Assembly (NCBI GenBank): GCA_026119855.1
Contig: JAOWBW010000598.1
Span: 738,522-802,521 of the forward strand
DNA from: Campanula takesimana
Lineage: Eukaryota; Streptophyta; Magnoliopsida; Asterales; Campanulaceae
DNA: 64,000 nucleotides
Direction: 5' to 3'
In this document: positions 11,015 to 21,834 of the stretch, in pieces
Numbering within the stretch: the first letter of the stretch is position 1
How the letters are laid out: every line of letters begins with the position of its first letter
Position numbers and translations under genes: made by a program
Notes under the pieces: model-generated
What the model saw: the letters and a program-made list of their open reading frames with translations, nothing else
Database searches by the model: none
What the model was told of the DNA's origin: nothing

Positions 11015-12609
11015 ATACAACCTGTCAGGAAAAAAAAAAAAAAAAATCCCTCACTGGAAGCTGTAGCTTATTCACGTGGAAACACTAACGTTTTGAGCTA
11101 TAATTGAAGATTGGGTAAAAATAAACATTTGTGTTCATAGTAAGAATAGAACCCAGATTTAGGAAAAAGGGATAGCAAAATAGGCATATTAATTGCATGT
11201 AAGCAACTTGCATTTCTTAATTAATATGGTGCAAGAACTTTCAACTTATGGCGCTACCAACGAGTTCTTCATTAGCACCATATAAGACACCCACATGCCA
11301 CATGCAAAATTTTGTAAAATAATGACTACGAAGTTACGGATCCGATATGGGTTTGGGGGGGGGGAAAGAAAGAGAGAGATCCTTTTGCCAAAGCCTGAGA
11401 TATGCACCTGTATTAACCGCTTCATGAGCCTCCACAAATTCAATATTCTACGATTTTGACCTAACACCAATATACATGTAAATGGCTGCACCTTAAACGT
11501 ATAAACCGCCCTGCATCGATAGATATGAACATGCCATTCACACAAACGCGCTTCTAAGCTCTATACCTGAAAAAATGAACATGTTTTTCTCTGTCAGGAT
11601 ACATGTATACCAGGCCAATGGAATGAAGATAAGGTGGTCGTTGTGTCAAATTTATATAATCCCGATAGAGAGAGAGAGATTTATCAACATGGATAAAGGA
11701 CAAACATATAGTCTCATTAGAAATTATCTTTTTCGCCACATCTCTATGGGAGACTAATAGGTAATAACTGATCTTTAGTGGCTGCTTATGATGGATATTA
11801 TTTGACAAAGAAATAGGAACAACACAATAAAAACACTTCAAGTACACATAAAAAAAACAGAAGCGGCATCTTTTTTTTTTCTTTTTGAAACTTATATTCA
11901 GCTATCATTAAACAGGAACAGGGTCACCGAAGTTCAACATTGAGAAAGCCAACAGACCAATTTGGCAGCTTTAACATTTGCTCTGGAGAAGTACGCGGAT
12001 ATTCCCGAAGAAAATTGATATTGGAAAAGAAAAGTAGTCCATAAAGGTAGTCTAAAGCCGAGGGGGAAACTAGCCAGAAGTACAGATGAGCTTAGCTGTG
12101 GGAGGATCTGCCCCCACTTAAAAGTTGCATTCTTTCAAAACTCGAGATGACTTTAATCATGTCATATAATTGACTAAAAATATGTAATGCTTTAACTCAT
12201 GATTTACCAGTAAACTATCCCGCTTAACACAAGTTTACATAGCTTTAGCTAAGCGCTTTATAATTCTAAACGACAATCAAATCCTTGTAAAAAATCTATA
12301 AATGATCAAAATTGACCATAAAAGTCTGTGTTCCTCTTCAAATTGGGGCGAGGGAGTAGTATTTACCTGATAGTTCGCCCTTATTAGTCCCCAAAATCTT
12401 TCATGTCAGAGTAACTAAGCAAGACCACAAGTAAGAAACAAAAAAACTCATAATATAGCCCTCCAACCTTGGATTTCAACATTCTTTTTACTAAAATGAA
12501 AAAACGCTACAGCCTGGGAGTGAGTAATGCAGTTATGATGCAGAACACAAGATTTAAGAAGTAAAACACGCAGCAGTTGGTAGTAGGCATATTACCAGCA
12601 GAAAGTTCC
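11015..12609. other. Intergenic DNA and probable 3' UTR of the minus-strand gene
   Basis: No credible reading frame; the frames at 11246-11847 have no recognisable content. The right-hand part, roughly 12000-12609, lies directly downstream of the NFRKB-like stop codon and probably includes its 3' UTR and poly-A site, which cannot be placed exactly from sequence alone. Confidence 0.5.
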
Positions 12610-15600
12610 TCAAGATAAGCTTGTGCTTAGAAGTTCAGCAGCTGCATCTCCGCCAAATATTTCATCATCAAAATCTTTATTCGTAGAATTTTCCAGGCAT
12701 AACAATTTGTTCTCCGGCACCAAATTGGCTTCCCATACCATTGAAGGACCTGGATGCATAGCACCTTGTTCAGCCACATGACCCATCTCAAAACTGACCT
12801 CCAACTGGTGGCTATTGTCCACAAGCTCTTCCCTCTTGTCGTCATCAATACCAGAGGGGTCAACAATGAAATCAGAGCTCAGATTCAATCCAGATTGTTC
12901 GCTGCTTCCATGATAAGCCACAGTAACTGTCGGTTCAGATGGCTCAGCGACTTCTTTCTTTTGCCTCTTCCATTTCTTTGTAGATGAAGTTCCATCATCC
13001 TCAAAATCTTCCTCCTCCCTTTCTCGGTGCAAATAAACCCATAATTTCCTTTCCCCATCAAATTGCACGCAAGGATCCCGTTCATAATGCAAACGGTCCA
13101 AAGCTCCACTTACAATTTGATTGACTTGACTATCAGAGACATCTTCCACTATATATTGTGAATCTCTGATTAAAGTACAAACATCTGCTCGAGTTCCAAT
13201 ACTTCCAGGCAATCTTGCAGCTGCATCTCTGACAAGACAAAGAATTGTAACATGGGGTGGCCGATCACGTTTCAGCATAAAATGGTCTCGAGCCTTTGCC
13301 GTTGGCTTTCCACCACACCTTCTCAAAGGAGCTACAATTGATTTTTTACCGTCAACAGCTGTGTAAGAAAAGACCCTGTCTGGAATTGAATAGCGAAGGA
13401 CTTCTTCCTTACGGAAATAATCTCTGACTTCCTCAGAGCTTGGATTGATAGTATTAAGACTCTTCTGAGCTTTTAGATCCTTGAACCTTTCTTTTTCATC
13501 TAGGTTAACTTGCATTAGTGATAAAGGGGGGTCAGGAAGACTTCCAATCTGCTGAAGGGTCTCTTGCCCACTTTTCAACCAGTTCGCAAATGAGTCAACT
13601 AACTTTACAAGCATCTTGTGAGGAAGACCCCAAGCATCAGGAGACGTTACCTCCTCAACAGCCTCCTGGTCAGAAGAGCTCTGAGGAACTGGACCAATCC
13701 AAGACCAACTCTTTATAGGCTTTTCATAAAGTACAAGCGCCTTCCAATTTTTTGCTCCTAAAGGGGCTGTTCTAGACGAAAATATTTTCAGAACTCCTCG
13801 GACCAAATCCTGAAGTGGTTCTTGAGTTTCAAGAATACAAGGATCTCCAGGGTTGGATCTCACACGGCTCACAATTTCCTGAACAGTAAGAGAAGGGACA
13901 TTCGCTTTCCCAGAATCGTCTGAAATATTTCTCTCTGAATTCCCATGTGGTTGTACACCGTTAGCACCGTCATGTTTTTTATCTTGCTCCTCAAGATTTT
14001 GTCTGCCATCATTTGCATGTTGAGGCTGTCCCATATCCATAGAATCATCAGGGAGTAGGGTAGTCATTGCCATGCGAACAGCTGAAAGAAGATGAATGAT
14101 GGAGAAGGAGAAGCCAGTGTGCACTGAAGGTGTTATCAAAGTAAATGTCTTTTTCTGCGGTTTGGTTTCTATGTCTACGTCCTCCTCCACCGTTACAGTA
14201 ACAGGTGGCTCAGAAGCTCCTTTTTCAAGATTATTGTCATCTTCCCATTTCCTCTTCCCCCTTTTTTTAGAGTTAGAAATATCATCAAGCTGCTCTTGGA
14301 GGCTAGCTGGAAAGTCATCTTCCTCATCCATATAACTTGAATTATCTTTTGCTTTCCGCTTCTTAGACACTGAGCTGCAACCTAACAACTGACCACCATA
14401 TCTTTCAGGATTATCATGACCATCTTCTTCAATCATCTGAATATTCTTAGCTGATCCACCAGTACCAACATTATCCCTCATGAAGTGATGACTTCCCACT
14501 GTACTTTCTGGTTCATCAGTAACAAACTCATGCAAGTAAGACGAAGGAAGAACTGAAATGTCGTGCCCAACTTCTCTTTTCGGCCTTTTTCCACGGGGGT
14601 AAGCTTTATGAGATGTCATGTCAAACCTCTCACCATGTTCACCATGCAACTGGCCACTTCTTCCGAGCCTGTAGAATTCTTCCTGATGATCATCAGAGCT
14701 AAACCTGCCAGGTTCTAAAAAATAACCGTCTTCCAAACCTCTCAAACGAACACTATCTTGCATTTTAGCCTTCTGGTTGGCTTTCAGAGAGAAGCTTTCA
14801 CCTTCTCCATGATATGAGTGCTCACGAAAATCCCCGTACTTTCTGGAAATCTGAGATGGTCCATCAAGAGAATGCAAAACCTTCTTATCTTTCTTAAGGA
14901 ATCTAGACTTCTTAGAGTCTGGACCTGATTTTGAATTGGAGATGCCACTAGGATAAGCCCACTTGCTCCTCATCAAAGGATTGTCATCATCATCATCAAA
15001 CTGCTCTGATGAGTCCGACTCTGTCTCCTCTCCCTTAGCAAGCATTCTCATGCCTTCAGCAGCCGCTGCAACTCGCCCTCCGTTTTGCATAGAATTTCCC
15101 CTGCTGTTGTCCAGGGTTGGCTTTGTCCGATATTGTTCAGCAGGAAATAACTTGTTGTTCGCAATAAGATCAGGCGAGCTTTTCATTAGCTTCCCTTTCT
15201 TGCTTTTATGATTCCAATCGCCATAGTTCAATGATGGATCAGCTGAGACATACTCTGCTTGTGATTTGCTATGCCAGAAAGGTTCAGCTTCATCTGTTGA
15301 TTTAGTTTGACTTCCTTTCAGCGATAAACTTGAAGCCCGGGCTTTCCCATACTTCATCTGGTCTTTAAGGTGAAGTTGTTGGACATTCTCAGGGTGCTTG
15401 AGCTTCTTCCCATGATCATAGGGAAATCTTGTATTTGATGGCTTTGCAGTCAAGACCTTTATGTCTGATAACTGATTCACAGTCGTATTCCTTCCAAAGG
15501 CTTGATGATCATTCTTTGAAGCCACAGAAAAACCCATAAAACTGTCATCGTATTGATCACTTCTCAAACTGTCATACTTCTTTCCCACTTTGAAGTCTCC

Positions 15601-16722
15601 AGTAGAACCCATTGCACCAATTCGTGAAAATTTTCGATCTCTCTGAATAGTGACATCAAACATCTCTTCTTCCTCTTCTTCGACTCTGATCTGATTCCTT
15701 GCCTGCCTACGAGGACCTGAAACTGAAGCGTAAGGACCGGACTTCACATCCAAAGGATGGTAAATAGAAGGAAAGTGGTTTCCTGATTCTTTAGTAGCAG
15801 ACATCTTTGATCCTGTAACCTTTAGTGTTCCTTTAGGATTCTGTCTTGCATATTTTGCTGGTTCTAAAGCCATCTGCGTCCCTCGAGAAGGAAAATCTAA
15901 GGTTGACCTATGTAGCAAATGATGATCCCGTTTCTCTGTTTGATCCTTCAGCTTTTTGTTCCTCCACAAACCATCACCTGACTCTTCCCTTTCAGATGAT
16001 TCAGAACCCAATTCTTCCATCTTTTCATACATTAAACTCTTCTGATTTTTCATAATATTCCACACAATTACCTTCTCTTTAATGTTGTACCCTTTACAGC
16101 TAAGCCAAGCATCCCTCATCTGATGAAGATTAGTGATCATTACATTGTGATGCTTTCGCACAACATGATAATACTGGCGCTTCTCGAAAAACACCAATCC
16201 TTGTCGATAGAGAGCCACTCTCGGTTCACATTGCCCACCCTTCAACATATCGAATAGCCTGCTTGTCGGACTCCCAAAATGCAAATTACAACCAGTAAAC
16301 AGCTCTTTCATAGTCCGCAGAAACGACTCTTGGTCCATATCAGGAAGGTACTTTGCAAGATTCATCCGCTCATCCTCAGACAAAACCTCATTCCACACAT
16401 CCATAGACAAAATATCACTCAGATCAGGAAGGTCATACAATTCAAAAGGAATACTGCAAGTCTGGTCTCCAATTTGACAAAACTCCTCCCCACTCTCCCC
16501 CAACTCCAACAAATCAAAGTCATCAGACCCCGCTCCAGAATCACAATCCTCAAACTCATCATCCTCCTCATCATTGCCATCATCACCGTGGGACTCAACC
16601 ACAACAGCAGTGGGCCTCTGAAAATCATCATCATCTTCTTCACTAGACATGCTTTCCCTACTACGTGAAGAGAACTCAGAATCTAACTTAGAAACCTTCA
16701 AACTGTTCTTCTCAATCGCCAT
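12610..16722 (-). CDS. NFRKB: NFRKB-like nuclear protein, INO80-complex family
   Basis: An uninterrupted 1370-residue frame. The N terminus is acidic (residues about 25-75, many Asp/Glu). Residues about 95-200 form the conserved DEUBAD-type domain of the family, with the LPDLSDILSMDVWNEVLS and YLPDMDQESF segments and an FFEKRQYYH segment. The middle (about 230-870) is charged, low-complexity and probably disordered with several Lys/Arg clusters. The C-terminal part (about 920-1250) carries two conserved blocks, one with SRVRSNPGDPCILETQEPLQ and one with RPPHVTILCLVRDAAARLPG, matching the winged-helix-like region of nuclear factor related to kappa-B-binding proteins. In animals NFRKB is an INO80 chromatin-remodelling subunit that binds the deubiquitinase UCH37; plant homologues are nuclear and poorly studied. 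The start ATG is preceded by a 5'UTR intron. Length and lack of stops suggest a functional host gene. Confidence 0.9.
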   Translation of the reverse strand: MAIEKNSLKVSKLDSEFSSRSRESMSSEEDDDDFQRPTAVVVESHGDDGNDEEDDEFEDCDSGAGSDDFDLLELGESGEEFCQIGDQTCSIPFELYDLPDLSDILSMDVWNEVLSEDERMNLAKYLPDMDQESFLRTMKELFTGCNLHFGSPTSRLFDMLKGGQCEPRVALYRQGLVFFEKRQYYHVVRKHHNVMITNLHQMRDAWLSCKGYNIKEKVIVWNIMKNQKSLMYEKMEELGSESSEREESGDGLWRNKKLKDQTEKRDHHLLHRSTLDFPSRGTQMALEPAKYARQNPKGTLKVTGSKMSATKESGNHFPSIYHPLDVKSGPYASVSGPRRQARNQIRVEEEEEEMFDVTIQRDRKFSRIGAMGSTGDFKVGKKYDSLRSDQYDDSFMGFSVASKNDHQAFGRNTTVNQLSDIKVLTAKPSNTRFPYDHGKKLKHPENVQQLHLKDQMKYGKARASSLSLKGSQTKSTDEAEPFWHSKSQAEYVSADPSLNYGDWNHKSKKGKLMKSSPDLIANNKLFPAEQYRTKPTLDNSRGNSMQNGGRVAAAAEGMRMLAKGEETESDSSEQFDDDDDNPLMRSKWAYPSGISNSKSGPDSKKSRFLKKDKKVLHSLDGPSQISRKYGDFREHSYHGEGESFSLKANQKAKMQDSVRLRGLEDGYFLEPGRFSSDDHQEEFYRLGRSGQLHGEHGERFDMTSHKAYPRGKRPKREVGHDISVLPSSYLHEFVTDEPESTVGSHHFMRDNVGTGGSAKNIQMIEEDGHDNPERYGGQLLGCSSVSKKRKAKDNSSYMDEEDDFPASLQEQLDDISNSKKRGKRKWEDDNNLEKGASEPPVTVTVEEDVDIETKPQKKTFTLITPSVHTGFSFSIIHLLSAVRMAMTTLLPDDSMDMGQPQHANDGRQNLEEQDKKHDGANGVQPHGNSERNISDDSGKANVPSLTVQEIVSRVRSNPGDPCILETQEPLQDLVRGVLKIFSSRTAPLGAKNWKALVLYEKPIKSWSWIGPVPQSSSDQEAVEEVTSPDAWGLPHKMLVKLVDSFANWLKSGQETLQQIGSLPDPPLSLMQVNLDEKERFKDLKAQKSLNTINPSSEEVRDYFRKEEVLRYSIPDRVFSYTAVDGKKSIVAPLRRCGGKPTAKARDHFMLKRDRPPHVTILCLVRDAAARLPGSIGTRADVCTLIRDSQYIVEDVSDSQVNQIVSGALDRLHYERDPCVQFDGERKLWVYLHREREEEDFEDDGTSSTKKWKRQKKEVAEPSEPTVTVAYHGSSEQSGLNLSSDFIVDPSGIDDDKREELVDNSHQLEVSFEMGHVAEQGAMHPGPSMVWEANLVPENKLLCLENSTNKDFDDEIFGGDAAAELLSTSLS

Positions 16723-16779
16723 TCAATGACATAACATGAGGAAAAACAATCCCAGCCTTTCCCAATTCACAACGAAACC

Positions 16780-16949
16780 CTAAAATCAAACAAAAAGCAC
16801 CACAATTCTCAAACTTAAATCTAACAATGCAAATCAGGTACCATAAATCATTAATAAACAAAAAGGAAATGGAAAAAAAAAAGGCTAAACCTAAAATCAA
16901 CCGAAAAACATTAAAATTGTATAATTAAGCAAGTTGGATCGATGAATAC
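16780..16949 (-). other. Intron in the 5' UTR of the NFRKB-like gene
   Basis: On the minus strand a donor TTTCAG|GTATTC (exon end at 16950) and an acceptor TTTGATTTTAG|GG (exon resumes at 16779) bound a T-rich 170-base segment, about 55 bases upstream of the start codon. A leader intron close to the ATG is common for plant chromatin genes. Predicted from splice consensus only. Confidence 0.6.
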
Positions 16950-17400
16950 CTGAAATTAATGTTCGTCGGAGAAGAATGCTCAGCGGAGTTGTGGAAATCG
17001 ATGGTGTCGAGAGAGAAAATTATGAGGAGAGAGAAATCGGTTTGTTTTGATTTAGTGTGTGTGTGTGTGTGTGTGGAGAGGGGAAAACCCTAGGAGGGGA
17101 AGGAGCGAGAGAGATAAAGATGAGACGGTGACGAGGAAGACGACGAGGACGTGGAGAGATGTGAGCCGTTTGATTAGGGATGTGAAAAAGACGAAAAAGG
17201 GCGAGGAAAGGTGGGGAGAGAGAGAGTCGTGTTTGCAGAGTGAGAAGGAGAAGTTGGAGCTGGTGACGAGTCGACTCGGTGAGTCGTCGAGGTGGATAGG
17301 CAAAAACGATTGTGTGAGCCATTGTCTTCCTTCCCTCCCTCCATCTCATTCTCCTTATTCGGAATTTCATTAGTTCGTTCTAAGAAAAATTGTTTTTAAT
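16950..17400 (-). promoter_or_regulatory. First leader exon and proximal promoter of the NFRKB-like gene
   Basis: Contains (GT)n at 17057-17074 and purine/pyrimidine-rich blocks (GAGAGAG, CTCTCTC on the sense strand) typical of plant TATA-less promoters and leaders. The frames here on both strands (17020-17373) are translations of these simple repeats and are not called. No clear TATA box was seen. Confidence 0.4.
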
Positions 17401-17699
17401 AGTAGTACATTGTTTTGTCTTTTCATAATAAGTTTGCATGTTTAACTGTTTCAAATTAAATATTTAAATTTATAAATAAAAAATAAATAACTCATTTTAT
17501 TATTATATATGATGCTACCTAAAATATGACATGTAGTCGTCATTTAATTTGTTCAAAAGGAGGCGGTAGGATGGCTGAAATAATAGTTGTTTTACTTGAG
17601 ATAAATAAATCGTGAGCTCAAATGACTGGGATGGGTCCCTGGAGAAATGGCCAAATACGGTTGTGAGTACGAGCCCTAAACGGAGAAACCGTAACTGAA

Positions 17700-18185
17700 T
17701 CGTGACATGCACGGGTACAGTACGGGTCCTGCACGGGTCCTATGCTTTCGGGTCCACAGATCCGACGGGTCCTTCTTTTTTATCTTTTTTTCAAATTTAT
17801 CTATTAAAGTTTGAACAGAATCTATTAAAATTTTAACAGATTCTATTAAAAAACTAACAAATTTGTTTAAAAAGTAACTATTTTATGTTAAAATCAATGA
17901 AACGTCAATTTTTTAACACATTTTGTTATAAAACTAACAAAATTTGACGGGTTCTAACGGGTCTGACACGGGTCTGCCAGGTACGGGTACTGGTCCGTGT
18001 ACGGTTACGGTTCCACGGGTTGGAACCGCCGGGTCGCGGGTTTTGAAAAGGAGGAACTGTAACCGAACTGCATCAAACACGGATACGGTTTCGACAGGTC
18101 ACGGGTCTTGCACGGGTCCGGTTCTTACGAGTCAAATTGGGATCATGTTCCACGGGTCGCCACAGGTCCAAATACGGGTTGGCCA
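17700..18185. repeat. ACGGGT-rich degenerate repeat region
   Basis: ACGGGT/TCCGGGT-type hexamers occur a dozen or more times in two clusters (about 17708-17776 and 17945-18180), separated by an AT-rich block of CTATTAAA and AACTAACAAA words. The 82-residue frame at 17944 is only the repeat translated. It may be the subterminal part of an unknown transposon. Confidence 0.45.
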
Positions 18186-18298
18186 CGTCTAGGTCCCTGT
18201 CGATAAGCCTCCAGGTTAGATGGATAAAACTTGTGAAGTATGGAACCTTGGGTGTACGAATGTAAATTTACTTTCTGCCTTGGAGGAGAAGGCGTATA

Positions 18299-18483
18299 CT
18301 CCCTCCGTCTCATAATTTTGTCAGTTTGCATGTCTCATTAAAAATACTATTTCAAAAAAAAAAGGTTTAATATTTTTATATCAATGAGGACTAACATATC
18401 ATAATCAAAACAATTATCCACTTATTATTTTATACCCTCACTTTCTCTCTTCAACCCACTCACAACACGTAGTTTTTAATATA
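18299..18483. mobile_element. Left part of a Stowaway MITE
   Basis: CTCCCTCCGTCTCATAATTTTG directly follows TA (18297-18298), as in a Stowaway left end, but no matching right end occurs before the Helitron terminus at 18484. The Helitron may have split it; a candidate right end is seen at 21813-21832. Confidence 0.55.
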
Positions 18484-18511
18484 CTAGTGTTACTCTCGTG
18501 CGATGCACGGG
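18484..18511 (-). other. Helitron 3' end: hairpin plus CTAG
   Basis: Plus-strand stem CGTGC (18497-18501), loop GAT, GCACG (18505-18509), extended by C18495-G18511. CTAG lies at 18484-18487 with the host A at 18483. On the element strand the order is hairpin, about ten bases, CTAG, then host T, which is the termination signal of rolling-circle Helitrons. Confidence 0.8.
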
Positions 18512-18620
18512 TAAGAAAACATTAACTAATTTCAAAGGAACACTTCAATTGAGAAACAACACAAAAACTACACTTCATAGTTCGAGGGCAGCTATTTTGA
18601 CAAAATAACACCAAAAACGA

Positions 18621-20312
18621 TTACACATTTTGGAACACCTCCTTATATACGACATTGTCAGTACGCGTATCAGATTGTCCAGGTTTGTTGTCATTACAAA
18701 TCAATATCTTAAGGGCAGCTGGATCTCGAACACGGGAAAGTGCGACGTATAGCTGACCATGTGAGAACACTGGCTTTTTTAGTAAAAGGCCAACAACAGA
18801 TAACGATTGATCTTGACTTTTGTTAATTGTCATCGCATATGAAACCATTAATGGGAATTGTCTCCTTTCAAATCGAAATGGAATTCTTGCATCTGACGGC
18901 GTTAATGACATTCTTGGAATCAAAACTCTTGTCCCACAATGATCTGATGAAAGAATTTGCCCTTCGATAATATGATTCCCAAGTCTAGTTATAATCAACC
19001 GTGGTCCATTACACAACTCAAGAGACATGTCTATATTACGTAGTAACATGTCTATATTACGTAGTAACATTACAGGTGTCCCGATTTTCAAATTTAGTGC
19101 ATGATTTGGGAGGCCCGAAACACAGATTGAGTTAACAAACTCAAGAGTATGAAGATCATTGAGAGACTCTAAGTTGACATCTGTATGGCAGGGGACATCA
19201 GAACTGACGTACGTTCAACCAAGCATATTATTTGAAGAAATCATGTAATCATTTATCATATTCACAACATCCAACGTTGGAGCCAAAATCGCCCTTTCTG
19301 CATAATATGAAGGATCTGACAACCCTTTCAAATAATCTGGGTAGACACTACCGACTATTGCTGCAATTGGATCTGAGAAATCGTTAAGTAGAAATTCATG
19401 TGGGATGTCTATTCGTACAACTCCGTCATTTGGCTCATTAATTTTCCCATCCCCAACATTCGCAATCCAATCAGCATAATTTGTCAACTTCTCCGCATGT
19501 TCACTTGAATCCATCCCTTGTAGTCTCATGTTTTTTGTAAGTCGAAGCAAAACACAATCCCTCCATAAATAAGATGAATTAATTGTTGCATGTACAATAT
19601 CTTGTCGACTTCCCTTCAGAATAACCAGCAGAATCTGCCTGCAGTCACCACCAAGCACAATTGTTTCCCACCAAAAACATAATTTGTCTCGTTCAGCATC
19701 TCTAACTTTCATTATATCCCTTACACTTCGTCTAATGCTTCAAAACAATGTTTATGCATCATCGGAGCTTCATCCTTCACAATTAGTTCAGCCAACTGAC
19801 TACCTTGACTTATATTGCAAACAGAATCTTCATTTAAATTGAATGGGATACCGAACCTTGAATGAGCAGTTCGCCCACCTGGTAATAGCAATTCGCCCAC
19901 CTGGTAATAGCAATGACGCAATACCGCTTGAAGCAACATTCAGAAAAATGCGACCTTCAGACCGTAGTTTAGCGGATAACGTCTTCCAAACATACGTCAT
20001 GCCGCTACCTCTGTATCTGTACACAAAAAAACATCTTCCCAACTTCTGAATTACATGCTTCAAGAATCACATTGTACACTTCACGCTGGTCATCGTTCAA
20101 ATTCTCCATAAGTTGCTCACATTCAAGTTTCAATTTCTCTCTATCATAATTTAGTTCATTATGAACTAATCAGTTGGTCAAATTTTGAAAGCATTTATTA
20201 TCAGGATATGGTAACATCTTGAATTCAAGAAAACTTCTTCCTTGATTTCTGAGTATTTTCTCAATCTCAACCAATCCATAACTCTTCAACTGCTGATCAT
20301 TTAATTTTAAAC
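18621..20312 (-). pseudogene. Helitron PIF1-like helicase, broken
   Basis: Minus-strand frames in succession encode the helicase half of a Helitron protein. An exon starting at 20312 after TTGCGCAG begins with the usual LNDQQLKSYGL-type linker. The Walker A region near 20020 reads RGSGMTYVWKTL, where the family has GGTGKT; the essential Lys is Met. VLGGDCRQIL (about 19650) is the next conserved motif, and the C-terminal part ends with VALSRVRDPAALKILICND (about 18690). It is broken by an in-frame TGA near 20170, a 22-bp tandem duplication at 19870-19913 that shifts the frame, and further shifts near 19713 and 19210. Helicase activity would be needed for rolling-circle strand unwinding; this copy cannot provide it. 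Confidence 0.85.
19870..19913. repeat. 22-bp tandem duplication inside the helicase pseudogene
   Basis: TTCGCCCACCTGGTAATAGC plus AA is present twice in direct succession (19870-19891, 19892-19913). As 22 is not a multiple of three it shifts the frame. A separate 21-bp exact duplication at 19027-19068 keeps the frame and repeats the Leu-Leu-Arg-Asn-Ile-Asp-Met segment. Confidence 0.9.
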
Positions 20313-20469
20313 CTGCGCAAGTAAGAAACACAACTCATTACTACATATTGGAGTAATGGTTTACAATAAATTATAAACATTAATAAATATTGAAATTAAG
20401 TAATGTAGGATGCGACACGAAATCAGACATGGATGATTGAGTATTGAACGTTGTTGATAAAGTATATCT

Positions 20470-21545
20470 TCACACAAAAAACACTCCAACAACTATTCCA
20501 AACATCTCCGGTCGACTCATGCTACCGGAAGTTAAAAGTGTAACGAACAGAAAACGTATAGAGTAACCGGATGAGAAGTGGCTAGCTTCGGTGATCCATT
20601 CAATGTACTCCTTATCATCATTCAACAAACCCAATTTATAGCAAGCATCACGAAAAGCTGGGCAACTAACACCTTTCACAAAACGCAAGTCATCATAACT
20701 CTGCGCACCACACACTTTATTAAGGAGACACCGAAGATAATATATTTCACCACATCCTGGAGGAACAAAAAATATGCGCCCCAAAGAGAAACCTCTTTTC
20801 CTTGGTACCCACTCACGAATATCTTTTCTCCATACAAACTTCGTTGGGAACTGGGCGTACGTTAGTTCCCTTCCTTCAGGATATTTCTTGTTCGCCTCCA
20901 TCCACCCCAAAAATATGCTATGTGCAACTAAAGGCCTTTGCAACACCGACTCAATGTTATCCGTCTCCGCGAAAACAACATTTTGCTCATTAGGAAGATG
21001 GAAACTTAATCTCTCAACAGGAGGGTTGTATTGGATTTCAAACCCAAATATTCTCCAAGCTGCTTCACATGCAGAAATGTATCGGCAATCGTAGTACATG
21101 TTAATCTCATCAATGACTTCCTCATTATCACCCACATCCGATGTCTTGCAAAATCTCGCAGTCACTCGATCCTTGCCTTTATGTACGTACTTGAATAAGT
21201 ACTTTATTGCACGAGATTGATTACACCACTCCACATTGATATGGGCTTCATAAGTTAGTAAAAAATATATGCTATGTGGGACAACATGTCTATTATCCAA
21301 GAATACCCCATTCTTTACAATGGTTCTCCCATTATCTCTTCTTCTGTAAACAACATATCCATCATCGTCGACTTCTGTTCTCTCAAGAAATCTCTTTGGA
21401 TAATGTTTTGTGCACCGACCTTCAACCATGAAAGGCGAAGTTGGTCTATCCTTACCACATGGACCATGTACCATAAACTCTTTAACGGCATTATAATACG
21501 CAGGATCCTCATTTTCATCAGGAATTTCAGCAGAAATTCTATGGT
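20470..21545 (-). pseudogene. Helitron Rep-domain C-terminal part, broken
   Basis: A 334-residue frame (20470-21474), extendable in frame to about 21545, matches the Helitron_like_N/Rep region: it contains VKEFMVHGPCG, then SIYFLLTYEAHINVEWCNQS, and YLFKYVHKGKDR, the last being the Rep motif with the catalytic-type Tyr and Lys. The HUH part is absent. Near 20505 the frame is lost in the segment that should read into the EDILYQQR helix; a probable intron of about 100-150 bases follows before the helicase exon at 20312. Rep would nick and join single strands at the transposon ends. Confidence 0.8.
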
Positions 21546-21580
21546 CAATCTTAATTCATGTGTTCAAAAGTTAATATGTA

Positions 21581-21810
21581 CTCCCTCTGTCCTATAACAA
21601 TGTGCACACTTTCTTTAAATGGAATTTTTATATATTTCTTTATTTTAGTGGACCCACTTTTCATACTCACAACAACTCTTTACTATTATTCCATATCTCA
21701 CTTTCTCTCTCCTACTTACTTTTCACACTCATAACAACTACCCACTACTATTCACTCCTTAATTCTCATGCAAACTCCATTTTGTGCATATTGTTATGGG
21801 ACGAAGGGAG
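21581..21810. mobile_element. Stowaway-like MITE
   Basis: CTCCCTCTGTCCTATAACAA at 21581 and its counterpart TTGTTATGGGACGAAGGGAG ending at 21810 are inverted repeats flanked by TA (21579-21580 and 21811-21812). A further Stowaway right end (CTTGTTATGGGACAGATGGAG, then TA) follows at once at 21813-21832. Confidence 0.85.
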
Positions 21811-21834
21811 TACTTGTTATGGGACAGATGGAGT

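Larger units (their letters stand above)
18484..21560 (-). mobile_element. Decayed Helitron, 5' truncated
   Basis: A minus-strand element with Helitron Rep and PIF1-type helicase remains. Its 3' terminus is at 18484: on the minus strand a short GC-rich hairpin is followed by a CTAG end and then T, the canonical Helitron hairpin plus CTRR end inserted between A and T. The Rep frame runs into a stop at about 21560, next to a Stowaway at 21581. The zinc-finger and HUH part of Rep and the TC 5' terminus are missing, so the element cannot move by itself. Confidence 0.85.

Noticed and set aside
12754..16668. Numerous frames opposite to or within the NFRKB-like gene
   Set aside because: Shadows of the 1370-residue frame without domain content.
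17020..17373. Overlapping 80-116-residue frames on both strands next to the NFRKB-like gene
   Set aside because: They translate (GT)n and GA-rich leader sequence; the region is better explained as a promoter and untranslated exon.
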